64,000 nt of DNA, taken from NCBI RefSeq assembly GCF_024609765.1, contig NZ_JANFDG010000001.1:186001-250000 (forward strand), read 5' to 3'. Of this stretch, positions 11,621 through 18,882 are shown one piece after another. The position numbers and the translations under genes were made by a program. Positions within the stretch are counted from its first letter, which is position 1, and each line of letters opens with the position of its first letter. Below the pieces are notes generated by a model. It saw only the letters and a program-made list of their open reading frames with translations. It was not told the DNA's origin and did no database searches. This stretch comes from Shinella pollutisoli (lineage in GTDB: Bacteria; Pseudomonadota; Alphaproteobacteria; Rhizobiales; Rhizobiaceae).

Positions 11621-11830
11621 TCAGGGACGGAGCGACATCGAACGCGCGTCACGCGGCCGCACCCGCTTTCCCGGATCGTCGTTCTCGTCGGGGTTCGGAT
11701 TGGGCTCCTCGTCCGGCAGCCGATCGGGTTCCGGCTCCCTGATCGGCGGCGTCGGATTGTCGATCGGCGGCAGGTCCGGAACGGGGTTCGGGCCGGGATT
11801 GGGGTTCGGATCGTTGGGGATGATGGCCAT
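11621..11830 (-). CDS. small Pro/Asn-rich repetitive protein
   Basis: 69-aa acidic, proline- and asparagine-rich protein with PNPNPGPNPVP and EEPNPNPDEND repeats; no helix-forming core and no signal peptide. It is probably intrinsically disordered. Function unknown. It is credible as a gene because GAGAGGAG lies just upstream of the ATG and a stress-type promoter match (11852-11876) lies about 20 bases before it. Its 3' end lies 2 bases from the convergent ATPase stop. Confidence 0.65.
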   Translation of the reverse strand: MAIIPNDPNPNPGPNPVPDLPPIDNPTPPIREPEPDRLPDEEPNPNPDENDDPGKRVRPRDARSMSLRP

Positions 11831-11851
11831 GACGGTCTCCTCTCCCGTTCC

Positions 11852-11876
11852 AACCCGCCCGGCTGGCGATTGTTCC
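11852..11876 (-). promoter_or_regulatory. EcfG-type promoter for the Pro/Asn-rich protein gene
   Basis: On the minus strand GGAAC (plus 11872-11876), 16 bases, then GGTT (plus 11852-11855). This fits the alphaproteobacterial general-stress sigma consensus GGAAC-N16/17-cGTT. It lies 21 bases before the start codon. Confidence 0.65.
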
Positions 11877-11890
11877 GGAGCGTCCCGCCC

Positions 11891-12121
11891 TCAGCCGTCG
11901 TCCCTGGCGTAGAACATGCGGGCCGAGGCCTCGACGATCGAGCGGTGCTTGACCGGATCGAAGGTGACGGCGGGAAAGGTCTCGAACAGATATCGGGCGA
12001 AACTCTCCCGCGCCTCATCCGACGGGTCGAACCACGGCTGTGCGGTCAGTTCGTCGAAGATGAGCTTCAAGGCACCGAGCTCTTCAGGCTCGAACGTCCC
12101 CTTGGAAGAGTAGCTGCCCAC
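11891..12121 (-). CDS. conserved hypothetical small protein
   Basis: 76-aa soluble protein beginning with a GTG start preceded by GAGGGGGG. It is mostly helical-looking (LGALKLIFDELTA, DEARESFARYLFETFPA, HRSIVEASARMFYA). No domain is recognised. It sits among stress genes but has no clear GGAAC-type promoter within 200 bases upstream. Confidence 0.65.
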   Translation of the reverse strand: MGSYSSKGTFEPEELGALKLIFDELTAQPWFDPSDEARESFARYLFETFPAVTFDPVKHRSIVEASARMFYARDDG

Positions 12122-12187
12122 GCCGGACCCCCCTCACGATCAATGCCCGGATTCTACGGAACCGCCCCCTCTATTCAAGCATGAACT

Positions 12188-12205
12188 CCGTACGAAACCG
12201 TACCG
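12188..12205. promoter_or_regulatory. CGTACG-type palindrome (variant copy)
   Basis: CCGTACG-AAAC-CGTACCG, one base short of the perfect dyad found upstream of the sigma factor gene at 14059-14076. It lies between the divergent small genes at 12121 (minus) and 12287 (plus). Possible operator; the binding protein is unknown. Confidence 0.35.
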
Positions 12206-12223
12206 AGACGGCGGCCTCCGGCG

Positions 12224-12248
12224 GGAACTTTTCGCAACGCCCGCGGTT
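12224..12248 (+). promoter_or_regulatory. EcfG-type promoter for two small stress genes
   Basis: GGAAC at 12224-12228, 16 bases, GGTT at 12245-12248, ending 38 bases before the ATG at 12287. Same spacing and -10 core as the other copies in this region. Confidence 0.7.
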
Positions 12249-12286
12249 CGGCCTGCATGACGTCCACCACCGAGGAGGAAACCGCC

Positions 12287-12499
12287 ATGGCCCATGCCGA
12301 CCGCAAGCACATCGGAAAGGGCGCCCAGGGAAAGGGCGACGGAAGCGGCGCGATGAGCGAGCTGAAAGAGGGAACCCTGCATCCCGGCAGCGTGCTGAAG
12401 AACCGCGACAAGCAGCAGCATACCAAGGAAAGGGGCCAGGACGGCAAGGCCCTGCAGACCGAGCAATACGAGGATCACGCCGCCAATCGCCGGCCTTGA
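12287..12499 (+). CDS. small hydrophilic protein, likely stress-induced
   Basis: 70-aa very hydrophilic, Lys/Gln/Gly-rich protein without hydrophobic core or membrane segment (HIGKGAQGKGDGSGAM near the N-terminus, KNRDKQQHTKERGQDGK in the middle). The start at 12287 follows GAGGAGG; an in-frame ATG at 12257 lacks such a site. It lies behind an EcfG-type promoter and is followed by a second small gene after 17 bases. Function unknown; composition recalls desiccation or stress proteins (inference). Confidence 0.68.
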   Translation: MAHADRKHIGKGAQGKGDGSGAMSELKEGTLHPGSVLKNRDKQQHTKERGQDGKALQTEQYEDHAANRRP

Positions 12500-12516
12500 G
12501 CCCGGGATCGAGAACC

Positions 12517-12780
12517 ATGACGATCACCTATCATGTCGTGCCGCACGAGGACGGGTGGGCCTATCGCCTGGACGACGTCTTCTCCGAAACCTTCCCGAGC
12601 CACGCGGCGGCCCTTGCGGCGGCGCATTCGGCGGCAGCGCGCCACGAGGCGTCCGGCGAGGACCGGTTCATCGCCTACCAGACGCCGGACGGACGCTGGC
12701 GCCACGAGGTGGCCGCCGGCCGGGACCGGCCGGACACCGAGGTTGCGGATTCGGCCGGGACGGCCGGCGACGAGGGCTGA
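12517..12780 (+). CDS. DUF2188-like small protein
   Basis: 87-aa protein. The first 65 residues match the pattern of DUF2188 domains: a two-strand start (TYHVVPHEDGWAYRLDD), a helix rich in Ala (HAAALAAAHSAAARHEA) and a closing strand pair (FIAYQTPDGRWRHE). The acidic tail is probably disordered. It is probably co-transcribed with the preceding small gene from the 12224-12248 promoter. DUF2188 proteins have no established role. The 3' end lies 7 bases from the convergent udgX gene. Confidence 0.7.
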   Translation: MTITYHVVPHEDGWAYRLDDVFSETFPSHAAALAAAHSAAARHEASGEDRFIAYQTPDGRWRHEVAAGRDRPDTEVADSAGTAGDEG

Positions 12781-12787
12781 ACGCCGC

Positions 12788-13423
12788 TCACTCGTCGAGG
12801 AAGCGCTTCACCTTGCCGAGCTCCGCCACGAAGCGCGCCCGTTCCTGCATGGCCTCCGGCCGGTCACGGGTGCGCAGGAGCGAGGACGGGTGCACGGTGA
12901 TCAGCACCGGAAGGCCGGCCTCGCTGTCGACGATCCGCCCGCGGTCCGCCGTCACGGCATAGCGGTTGCCGACCAGCGCGAAGGTCGCGGTCGCGCCGAG
13001 GGCGACGAGCAGCTTCGGCCGCAGCCGCTCGATCTCGCCGCCGATCCACCAGGCGCAGCGGCGAACCTCGCCGGTGTTGGGCTTCTGGTGGATGCGCCGC
13101 TTGCCGAGCGTCTTGAACTTGAAGTGCTTGACCGCGTTGGTGAGGTAGCAGGCCTTGCGGTCGATCCCCGCCTCCTCCAGGCAGGCGTCGAGAAAACGGC
13201 CCGCCGGCCCGACGAACGGCCGGCCGAGCATATCCTCGCGGTCGCCCGGCTGCTCGCCGACCAGGAGGACCCTGGCGTCCTCGGACCCCTCGCCGAACAC
13301 GACCTGCGTCGCATCCCGATAGAGGTCGCAGCGCCGGCATTCCGCGGCCTCGGCGCGCATCTGCTCCAGCCCGCCATGGGCGTGCTCCTGGAAGGCAGGG
13401 GCGGCGTTCGGTTTCTGCGGCAT
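12788..13423 (-). CDS. udgX: UdgX family uracil-DNA glycosylase
   Basis: 211-aa DNA repair enzyme of the UDG superfamily. Motif A is GEQPGD (56-61). The R-loop KRRIHQKP begins at residue 108, placing the UdgX-specific His at 112; in studied UdgX proteins this His attaches covalently to the abasic site after uracil release. Motif B is TVHPSSLLR near the C-terminus. Cys29 and Cys32 (CRRC) and Cys123 fit iron-sulfur ligands. The start at 13423 (MPQKPN) follows GGAAGGA; longer in-frame starts would overlap the sigma factor gene. An EcfG-type promoter match lies 34 bases upstream, suggesting stress induction. Confidence 0.92.
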   Translation of the reverse strand: MPQKPNAAPAFQEHAHGGLEQMRAEAAECRRCDLYRDATQVVFGEGSEDARVLLVGEQPGDREDMLGRPFVGPAGRFLDACLEEAGIDRKACYLTNAVKHFKFKTLGKRRIHQKPNTGEVRRCAWWIGGEIERLRPKLLVALGATATFALVGNRYAVTADRGRIVDSEAGLPVLITVHPSSLLRTRDRPEAMQERARFVAELGKVKRFLDE

Positions 13424-13456
13424 GCGTCCTTCCCGGTCCGGCGACTGTCGGTATCC

Positions 13457-13481
13457 AACCCATCCGCGCGGCTTCTGTTCC
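13457..13481 (-). promoter_or_regulatory. EcfG-type promoter for udgX
   Basis: Minus-strand GGAAC (plus 13477-13481), 16 bases, GGTT (plus 13457-13460), in the 74-bp gap between the sigma factor stop and the udgX ATG. Confidence 0.68.
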
Positions 13482-13497
13482 GGCGCGGCCGCCGCCG

Positions 13498-14013
13498 TCA
13501 GAGCGCACCGGGACGGCCGATCTCGTCGGCCAGCATCTTGCGGGCCCGGTTGACGCGGCTCTTCACCGTGCCGATCTCGCAGTCGCAGAGCCTCGCGGCG
13601 TCGATGTAGCTCACGCCCATGGCGACGAGCAGCAACGTGCGCCGCGAGCACGCCGGGAGGCGGCGCAACGCCATGCGCAGCTCGCTGCGGCGGACGGCCC
13701 ATTCCTGCGGCGCGGCGATGCCCGCGCGCTCGGCGAAGCCGTCGTCCAGCCCGACGGTCTCGCGGCTGCGCCGCCGGTATTCCGTGTTGAACGTGTTGCG
13801 CATGATGGTGAAGAGCCAGGATCGCAGCGCCGTCTCGGGGCGGAACTGATGGGCGGACCTGAGCGCGCGCATCACCGTCTCCTGGATCAGATCCTCGCGG
13901 TCGCTCGCCGACCGCGTCAGCCGCTGCGCGAAGCGGCGCAGCGCCGGAAGCTGCGCCTCGATGGCGCCGTGCACCGATGCGGTTCCGTCTTGGGAAACTC
14001 GGGATATGTCCAT
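13498..14013 (-). CDS. ECF sigma factor, EcfG-like
   Basis: 171-aa ECF sigma factor that directs RNA polymerase to alternative promoters. Region 2: LPALRRFAQRLTRSASDREDLIQETVMRAL, then FRPETALRSWLFTIMRNTF. Region 4: LPACSRRTLLLVAMGVSYIDAARLCDCEIGTVKSRVNRAR; the wording of region 4 (GVSY-DAA-LC-C-GTVKSRVNRAR) is close to the EcfG (ECF15) general-stress group. No NepR anti-sigma or PhyR gene is adjacent. The cluster of GGAAC-N16/17-GGTT promoters around it fits a sigma factor of this group, whether this one or a chromosomal EcfG. It could be an EcfG paralogue. Its own upstream region has a perfect CGTACG dyad but no GGAAC box. Confidence 0.88.
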   Translation of the reverse strand: MDISRVSQDGTASVHGAIEAQLPALRRFAQRLTRSASDREDLIQETVMRALRSAHQFRPETALRSWLFTIMRNTFNTEYRRRSRETVGLDDGFAERAGIAAPQEWAVRRSELRMALRRLPACSRRTLLLVAMGVSYIDAARLCDCEIGTVKSRVNRARKMLADEIGRPGAL

Positions 14014-14058
14014 GCGTCCCTCCTTTTCCGGCAGAACGGAAGGAGAGCGCAGAGGTTG

Positions 14059-14076
14059 CGGTACGCTATCGTACCG
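14059..14076. promoter_or_regulatory. perfect palindrome upstream of the ECF sigma gene
   Basis: CGGTACG-CTAT-CGTACCG, 7-bp arms and a 4-bp centre, located 46 bases before the sigma factor start. A near copy is at 12188-12205, and further CGTACG hexamers occur at 14114-14119. Likely protein-binding site; regulator unknown. Confidence 0.4.
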
Positions 14077-14190
14077 AGGGCGGCGAAAAAATGGAACAGC
14101 CGGGGCTTTCGCTCGTACGTGCTGCCGGGCGCAGCGACACCGGGGCGACGATGCCGCGGCCGGCGGCCCGCCTCCCCATCGGCGACGCCC

Positions 14191-14901
14191 TCAGCCGGCC
14201 GTCCCGTCGCGATCCGCGATCGGACCGATGAGGCGCTCGTATTCCTTCTCGCACTCGCCGTAGGCGTCGCGCGCGAACGCTTCGAGGCCGGCTCGGTCGC
14301 GCACGATGACGAGGCCCCGCTCGGAATAGATCAGCTTCTTGCCCTCCAGCACGTGGAGCGCCGTCGTCACGCTGGGACGGCGCACGGCGAGCATGATCGA
14401 CAGGAACTCGTGCGTCAGGCTGATTTCCGCGCCGTCCGTCCGGTCGTGGCACATCAGGATCCAGCGGGCGAGGCGCTCGTCGATATGGTGGACGGCGTTC
14501 GACAGCGCGGTATAGGCATGCTGGACGGCGAGCGCCTGGGCATAGCGGGCGAAGAGGCCCTGCGCCTCCCGATCCTCGGAAAGCGCCGCCTTCAGCTCGG
14601 AGATCGGGACGCGGTGCGCCTCGCCCTGCACCTGCATGAACACCGAGAAGGGGTCGGTGTCGGCATCGAGGAGCGCCGAGGCCGGGCACATGCCGTCCCG
14701 GCCGATGATGGCGATTTCCGTGTGCTGGCCCTCCGGCGAGCGGACGACGACCGAGGCGATGCCGCTCTCGAAGAAATAGGCATGGTCCATCGGCTGGTGC
14801 GGTGAGGAAAGCTGGAAGGAACGGGAAAGCGTCACCGGCTCCAGCCGAAGCCCCGCCAGGAATCCATCCGGCAGCCTCCGAAGCAGGTTGTTTCGAAGCA
14901 T
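14191..14901 (-). CDS. Crp/Fnr-family transcriptional regulator (copy 1)
   Basis: 236-aa regulator: N-terminal cyclic-nucleotide-binding-like beta roll (YFFESGIASVVVRSPEGQHTE, IGRDGMCPASALL) and C-terminal HTH_Crp segment (LTHEFLSIMLAVRRPSVTTAL). It lacks the N-terminal Cys cluster of FNR, so an iron-sulfur oxygen sensor is unlikely. The start MLRNN at 14901 aligns with its neighbour; an in-frame ATG at 14922 is the alternative. It is a close paralogue of the next gene, in the same orientation 175 bp away. The ligand is unknown. Confidence 0.87.
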   Translation of the reverse strand: MLRNNLLRRLPDGFLAGLRLEPVTLSRSFQLSSPHQPMDHAYFFESGIASVVVRSPEGQHTEIAIIGRDGMCPASALLDADTDPFSVFMQVQGEAHRVPISELKAALSEDREAQGLFARYAQALAVQHAYTALSNAVHHIDERLARWILMCHDRTDGAEISLTHEFLSIMLAVRRPSVTTALHVLEGKKLIYSERGLVIVRDRAGLEAFARDAYGECEKEYERLIGPIADRDGTAG

Positions 14902-15076
14902 GGTCTGCCGAACATCCTCCATCGACCAATCCCAAGCGGTTCAGCGACCGCATCTCTGCCCGAGGTTTCGGTCTTTCCAGTATCAATGACCGTCCATCTA
15001 TGACCATAAAATCCACGAGACAACCCGGATGCCGGTGTCGGTACGGTAGCAGACAGACAGGAGGACGCGGGCGCGC

Positions 15077-15778
15077 CTATGCCGCCGGGGCAGAAAAGAG
15101 GCGCGCATATTCCCGCTCGCTTCCGCCGTAGGAATCGGCGGCGAACGCCTCGAGCGCGGCGCGGTCGCGGATGATGATGGTGCCGCGCAGCGAATGGATG
15201 AACCCGTTGCCCTCGAGGATGTGAAGGGCGTTCGTGACGCTCGGCCGGCGCACCGCGAGCATGATCGACAGGAACTCGTGGGTGAGCGCCAGCCGGTCGC
15301 CGTCCACCCGGTCGTGGCACATCAGGATCCAGCGGGCGAGCCGCTCGTCGACGGTGTGGACCGAGTGCGAAAGGGCGGTATAGGCGATCTGGGAGGAGAA
15401 GGCCTGAGCCCAGTGCAGCATGATCCGCCGCACCGGCGGCCGCTCCTCGATGAAGCGGGCGAGCGCTTCCCGCCTTATGCGCCAGCCGTGGCCGTCGACC
15501 TGGATGACGGTGCGAAAGGGATTCTGGTCCGATCCAAGGATGACCGAGGAGGGCGACATGCCCTCGCGGCCGATCACGCCGATCTCGGTCTGGTTGCCCT
15601 CCGGCGAGACGACGACGGTCGATATGATGCCGGCGCCGGGAAAATAGCAGTATTCCGCGATCGTGCGCGGCAGGGACAGTTCCAGCCCGCGCGGGAGGTC
15701 CACCCCCTCCATCAGCGCCGACAGGAAATCGCGATCGTCCGCTGCCAGAGCCGCCAGAAGCCGGTTCTGCCTGATCAT
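15077..15778 (-). CDS. Crp/Fnr-family transcriptional regulator (copy 2)
   Basis: 233-aa regulator with the same plan as copy 1: beta roll (YCYFPGAGIISTVVVSPEGN, IGREGMSPSSVIL) and C-terminal HTH (LTHEFLSIMLAVRRPSVTNAL), the HTH being nearly identical between the two. The start at 15778 (MIRQNRLLAAL) follows AAGGAG. The effector domains differ more than the HTH, suggesting the pair bind similar sites but answer to different signals (inference). No FNR-type cysteines. Confidence 0.88.
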   Translation of the reverse strand: MIRQNRLLAALAADDRDFLSALMEGVDLPRGLELSLPRTIAEYCYFPGAGIISTVVVSPEGNQTEIGVIGREGMSPSSVILGSDQNPFRTVIQVDGHGWRIRREALARFIEERPPVRRIMLHWAQAFSSQIAYTALSHSVHTVDERLARWILMCHDRVDGDRLALTHEFLSIMLAVRRPSVTNALHILEGNGFIHSLRGTIIIRDRAALEAFAADSYGGSEREYARLFSAPAA

Positions 15779-15970
15779 GGTTCGGCTCCTTGTGCCGTGT
15801 GTGAGGTCCCGTCTGGCAGAATAGCACAGTGTCGGCCGGCCGCGACGCCAAACCGGCGGACCGCCGCTCGCGGGCCTGCGAATCTTTCGACGGGCACGCG
15901 TTCTCCGAACGAGCAGCGCGGATCTCATTGTGGAACGCGTGGAATCCCCTGAAGACGCGGCACCGCCGGC

Positions 15971-17431
15971 TCACACGCCGTCGACGCTCTTCTTCCACGC
16001 CGCGTGCAGGGCCTCGAAAAGCTGGGCGTACTGGGAGGCGCTGCGATCCCAGGAGAAGTCGGCCTTCATCGCCTGCCGCTGCAGGCTCGCCCAGGCCTCG
16101 TGATCCGCGAAGGCCTCGCAGGCCCTGCGCACCGCCTCGCGGAAGCTGTGCGCATCGACCGGATGGAACTGGAAGCCGGTCGCCACCCCGCGCGCCGTCG
16201 CCGCATCGTTGGCATCGATGATGGTCTCCGACAGGCCGCCCGTCCGCCCGACCAGCGGAATGGCGCCGTAACGCATCGCGTAGAGCTGCGTGAGGCCGCA
16301 GGGCTCGAAGCGCGAGGGCTGGATCAGCACGTCGCAGCCCGAGACGATGAGGTGCGCCAGGTCCTCGGTGAAGCCGATATGCACGCTCACGCGGTCGGGA
16401 TGGCGTGCCGCGCATTGCCTGAGCGCCGCCTCGATCTCCGCATCCCCCTGCCCGCAGATCACGAGCTGCCCGCCGTGGAGCATGATCTCCTCGGCCGCCT
16501 CCGGGAACAGGTCCGCGCCCTTCTGCCATGTGAGCCGCGTCAGCGCCGCGAAGAGCGGGCCGTTCGCGTCCGTCAGGCCGAACCGCTCCAGAACGGCGGC
16601 CCGGTTGTCCTGCCTGCGTGCGAGCGACCGCGCGTCGTACTGCTTCGGGATGACGGGATCGCTCGCGGGATTCCAGATGTCGGAATCGATGCCGTTGACG
16701 ATGCCGTAGAGCGCCGAGCGGCGCTCCTGCAGCACGCCGTCGAGGCCCATGCCGAGATCGGGGGACAGGATTTCGCGCGCGTAGGTCGGGCTCACCGTCG
16801 TCACCACGTCGGAGCAGAGGATGCCGCCCTTCAGATAGCCGACGGCGCCGTAATATTCGAGGCAGTCGAAGCCGAGCGCGGCGGGCGGCAATTGCAGCAG
16901 GCCGGCGATGTCGAAGGAGAACTGCCCCTGGAAGGCGAGGTTGTGGATCGTGCAGACCACGGGAAGCGCGCTGCGGAACGCATAGCGCAGATAGACCGGC
17001 GTCAGCGCCGACTGCCAGTCGTGGACATGGACGATGTCCGCCCCGCCGATCGGCAGCGCGCCGAGCGCGATCCTCGCGCCCGCCAGCGACAGGACGGCAA
17101 AGCGCAGCCAGTTGTCGGGATGGTCGCGCCCGTGATGGTCGAGATAGGGGCCGCCCGCCCGCTGGTAGAGTTCGGGAACGTCGAGGACGAGCAGATCCAG
17201 CCCGTCCGCCTCCGCGCGGAAGACGACGGCGCGATGGCCGAGCAGGTCATCGATGTGGCCGATTTCCGCCCTGCCCGGAAGACGCTCCAGCACCTGCGGA
17301 TAGCCCGGCACCAGAGTCAGGACGGAAATTCCGTGGGGACGCAGGGCCTTGGGAAGAGCGCCCGCGACGTCCGCCAATCCCCCGGTCTTGATGAGAGGAA
17401 AAACCTCCGAAACGATCGACAGAACGTTCAT
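15971..17431 (-). CDS. glgA: glycogen synthase GlgA (ADP-glucose type)
   Basis: 486-aa GT5 glycosyltransferase that extends alpha-1,4-glucan from ADP-glucose. The N-terminal KTGGLADV motif (15-22) binds the sugar nucleotide. The C-terminal domain carries LTRLTWQKGADL and PSRFEPCGLTQLYAMRYG with the conserved Glu. Full family length. It is an orphan here: no glgB, glgC, glgP or pgm is adjacent. It lies inside the stress-gene region, but I see no GGAAC-type promoter in front of it. Confidence 0.95.
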   Translation of the reverse strand: MNVLSIVSEVFPLIKTGGLADVAGALPKALRPHGISVLTLVPGYPQVLERLPGRAEIGHIDDLLGHRAVVFRAEADGLDLLVLDVPELYQRAGGPYLDHHGRDHPDNWLRFAVLSLAGARIALGALPIGGADIVHVHDWQSALTPVYLRYAFRSALPVVCTIHNLAFQGQFSFDIAGLLQLPPAALGFDCLEYYGAVGYLKGGILCSDVVTTVSPTYAREILSPDLGMGLDGVLQERRSALYGIVNGIDSDIWNPASDPVIPKQYDARSLARRQDNRAAVLERFGLTDANGPLFAALTRLTWQKGADLFPEAAEEIMLHGGQLVICGQGDAEIEAALRQCAARHPDRVSVHIGFTEDLAHLIVSGCDVLIQPSRFEPCGLTQLYAMRYGAIPLVGRTGGLSETIIDANDAATARGVATGFQFHPVDAHSFREAVRRACEAFADHEAWASLQRQAMKADFSWDRSASQYAQLFEALHAAWKKSVDGV

Positions 17432-17470
17432 GGCCTGTCAGGTGAAACTCCGCTGCACGGATCAGGGAAT

Positions 17471-17492
17471 CTTCCCGCCGGACGGCGGGAAG
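17471..17492. terminator. stem-loop between glgA and the DUF2934 gene
   Basis: Perfect 10-bp arms CTTCCCGCCG and CGGCGGGAAG around 2 bases. It lies 26 bases past the stop of the 17518-17751 gene. No T-run follows on either strand, so it could be a rho-independent-like pause or only an mRNA end hairpin. Confidence 0.4.
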
Positions 17493-17517
17493 AATGCGAC
17501 GAAAAGGATGGCGCGGA

Positions 17518-17751
17518 TCAGGCGGATGCGCGCAGCGGCGCAGCCGCCTGCGGCCTGCGTCTCGCGCGCGCCGAAAGCACCACGCGTTTCAGGGGAAGCG
17601 GGATGACCGGGGCTCCGGCCTTCGGTGCCGTCCTCTCGCGGACCCGTTCGAGCGCCGCCAGCCAGTGGCGGTCGTGCTGCCCGTCGGGGCGTCCTTCGGC
17701 TTCCCAGATGAGATAGGCTTCGGTGCGAACCATATCGTAGAAATCGGCCAT
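17518..17751 (-). CDS. DUF2934-like small protein
   Basis: 77-aa protein. The N-terminal motif AYLIWEAEGRPDGQHDRHWLAAL matches the DUF2934 signature (aromatic, LWE, EGRP, HW). The rest is basic and probably disordered. The start at 17751 (MADFYD) follows AGGAAGGG; a longer in-frame ATG at 17778 is less likely. An EcfG-type promoter lies 85 bases upstream. DUF2934 proteins are common in rhizobia and have no assigned function. Confidence 0.75.
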   Translation of the reverse strand: MADFYDMVRTEAYLIWEAEGRPDGQHDRHWLAALERVRERTAPKAGAPVIPLPLKRVVLSARARRRPQAAAPLRASA

Positions 17752-17836
17752 GTGAACGTCCCTTCCTGAACAGATCATTCTATTGCGTCATCGTCCTTTC
17801 CGTCGGGACGAGCGCGATCTTGCTGCAGCAGGATCA

Positions 17837-17861
17837 AACCGTACGGGGGGTGATTTGTTCC
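17837..17861 (-). promoter_or_regulatory. EcfG-type promoter for the DUF2934 gene
   Basis: Minus-strand GGAAC (plus 17857-17861), 16 bases, GGTT (plus 17837-17840). It lies in the 124-bp gap after the 3-methyladenine glycosylase stop. Confidence 0.65.
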
Positions 17862-17875
17862 ATGGAAAACGCAGA

Positions 17876-18418
17876 TCAGATCGGCTTGCTCAGGTAGGCG
17901 GATCCTTCCACGGCGAAGCGCCACGGCCGGTCGGCCGCCTTGCTGATGCCGATGCGGCATCCGCTGACCGACGCCGGCGCCTGCGCGGGACGTTCCAGTA
18001 AGAAGGGCGGCCGCAGCACGGGAAGGCCGTTCATGCCGCCGGTCACGCCCAGCGCCTTGCAGAGGTTCCCCGGACCCGCGCAAAGCCTGCGCGGCGGCGC
18101 GGCCGGACGGCGCGCCGCCATCGCCTCCAGGCCGTCCGTCGGCTCCAGGGCGCGGATCAGCACCGCGCTGCCCGGCTCGCAGACGAAATTGAGGCACCAG
18201 TGCATGCCGTAGGAGCGGTAGACATAGGCGCGGGCGGGGTCGCCGAACATCGCCGCGTTCGCCGCCGTCGGCCCGCGGTAGCTGTGCGAGGCCTCGTCGT
18301 CCTTGCGATAGGCCTCGGTCTCGACGATGACGCCGCCGACGCCGTCGACGAGAAGGCGCACGCCCAGGAGATCGACGGCGACCGCAACCACGTCCCGCCT
18401 GAAGAAATCCGCGTCCAT
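17876..18418 (-). CDS. DNA-3-methyladenine glycosylase (AAG/MPG family)
   Basis: 180-aa base-excision repair enzyme that removes alkylated purines. Family marks: FFRRDVVAVAVDLLG at the start, IVETEAYRKDDEASHSYRG (catalytic Glu in ETEAY), AYVYRSYGMHWCLNFV, AVLIRALEP and GPGNLCKALGV. The length is slightly below the usual 190-200 aa. The start at 18418 lies 2 bases from the stop of the response regulator gene, so both are transcribed together, probably from the promoter at 18847-18872. That would place alkylation repair under stress control. Confidence 0.93.
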   Translation of the reverse strand: MDADFFRRDVVAVAVDLLGVRLLVDGVGGVIVETEAYRKDDEASHSYRGPTAANAAMFGDPARAYVYRSYGMHWCLNFVCEPGSAVLIRALEPTDGLEAMAARRPAAPPRRLCAGPGNLCKALGVTGGMNGLPVLRPPFLLERPAQAPASVSGCRIGISKAADRPWRFAVEGSAYLSKPI

Positions 18419-18420
18419 CG

Positions 18421-18825
18421 CTATTCCGCCCGTTCCTCGTCCCTCGGCTCGCCGGACGGCAGCGCGGCGAGAAACGCGAGCAGCTCGCGGTCGCGGCAGG
18501 GCTTGGTGAAGCAAGGCACGCCCCCGAACCTCGAAGGGATCGACCGGCAGTCGTAGCCCGTCAGGAAGGCGAAGGGCAAGCCCAGTTCCACGAGCCTGTC
18601 GGCGACGGCATAGCTCATCGCACCGTGCAGGTTGACGTCGACGAGCGCCGCATCGAGGTCGCCCGCGCCCTCCTCGAGAAGCCGCAGCGCATCGTCGATG
18701 CCGGATACCGGTCCGACGACGCGGGCGCCGGCATCCTCGATTTCCCTGCACAGATGCAGGGCCACCAGGTACTCGTCCTCGACGACCAGAAAGGCGCGTC
18801 CTGTCAGCAATGGTTCGCGAAACAT
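18421..18825 (-). CDS. single-domain response regulator
   Basis: 134-aa receiver domain without output domain. The acidic pocket is VVEDEYLV, the phospho-acceptor Asp is in DAALVDVNLHG, the Thr is in FLTGYD and the Lys in FTKPC. It probably relays phosphate or binds a partner protein. No histidine kinase is adjacent; single receivers of this type work in rhizobial stress phosphorelays (family knowledge, not shown here). It heads a two-gene unit with the 3-methyladenine glycosylase. Confidence 0.88.
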   Translation of the reverse strand: MFREPLLTGRAFLVVEDEYLVALHLCREIEDAGARVVGPVSGIDDALRLLEEGAGDLDAALVDVNLHGAMSYAVADRLVELGLPFAFLTGYDCRSIPSRFGGVPCFTKPCRDRELLAFLAALPSGEPRDEERAE

Positions 18826-18846
18826 GATCCGGTCCTCCGATTGGAG

Positions 18847-18872
18847 AACCGCAGGGAAGGGACGTTTGTTCC
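18847..18872 (-). promoter_or_regulatory. EcfG-type promoter for the response regulator unit
   Basis: Minus-strand GGAAC (plus 18868-18872), 17 bases, GGTT (plus 18847-18850), ending 21 bases before the ATG at 18825. Confidence 0.65.
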
Positions 18873-18882
18873 GGGGAAGACG

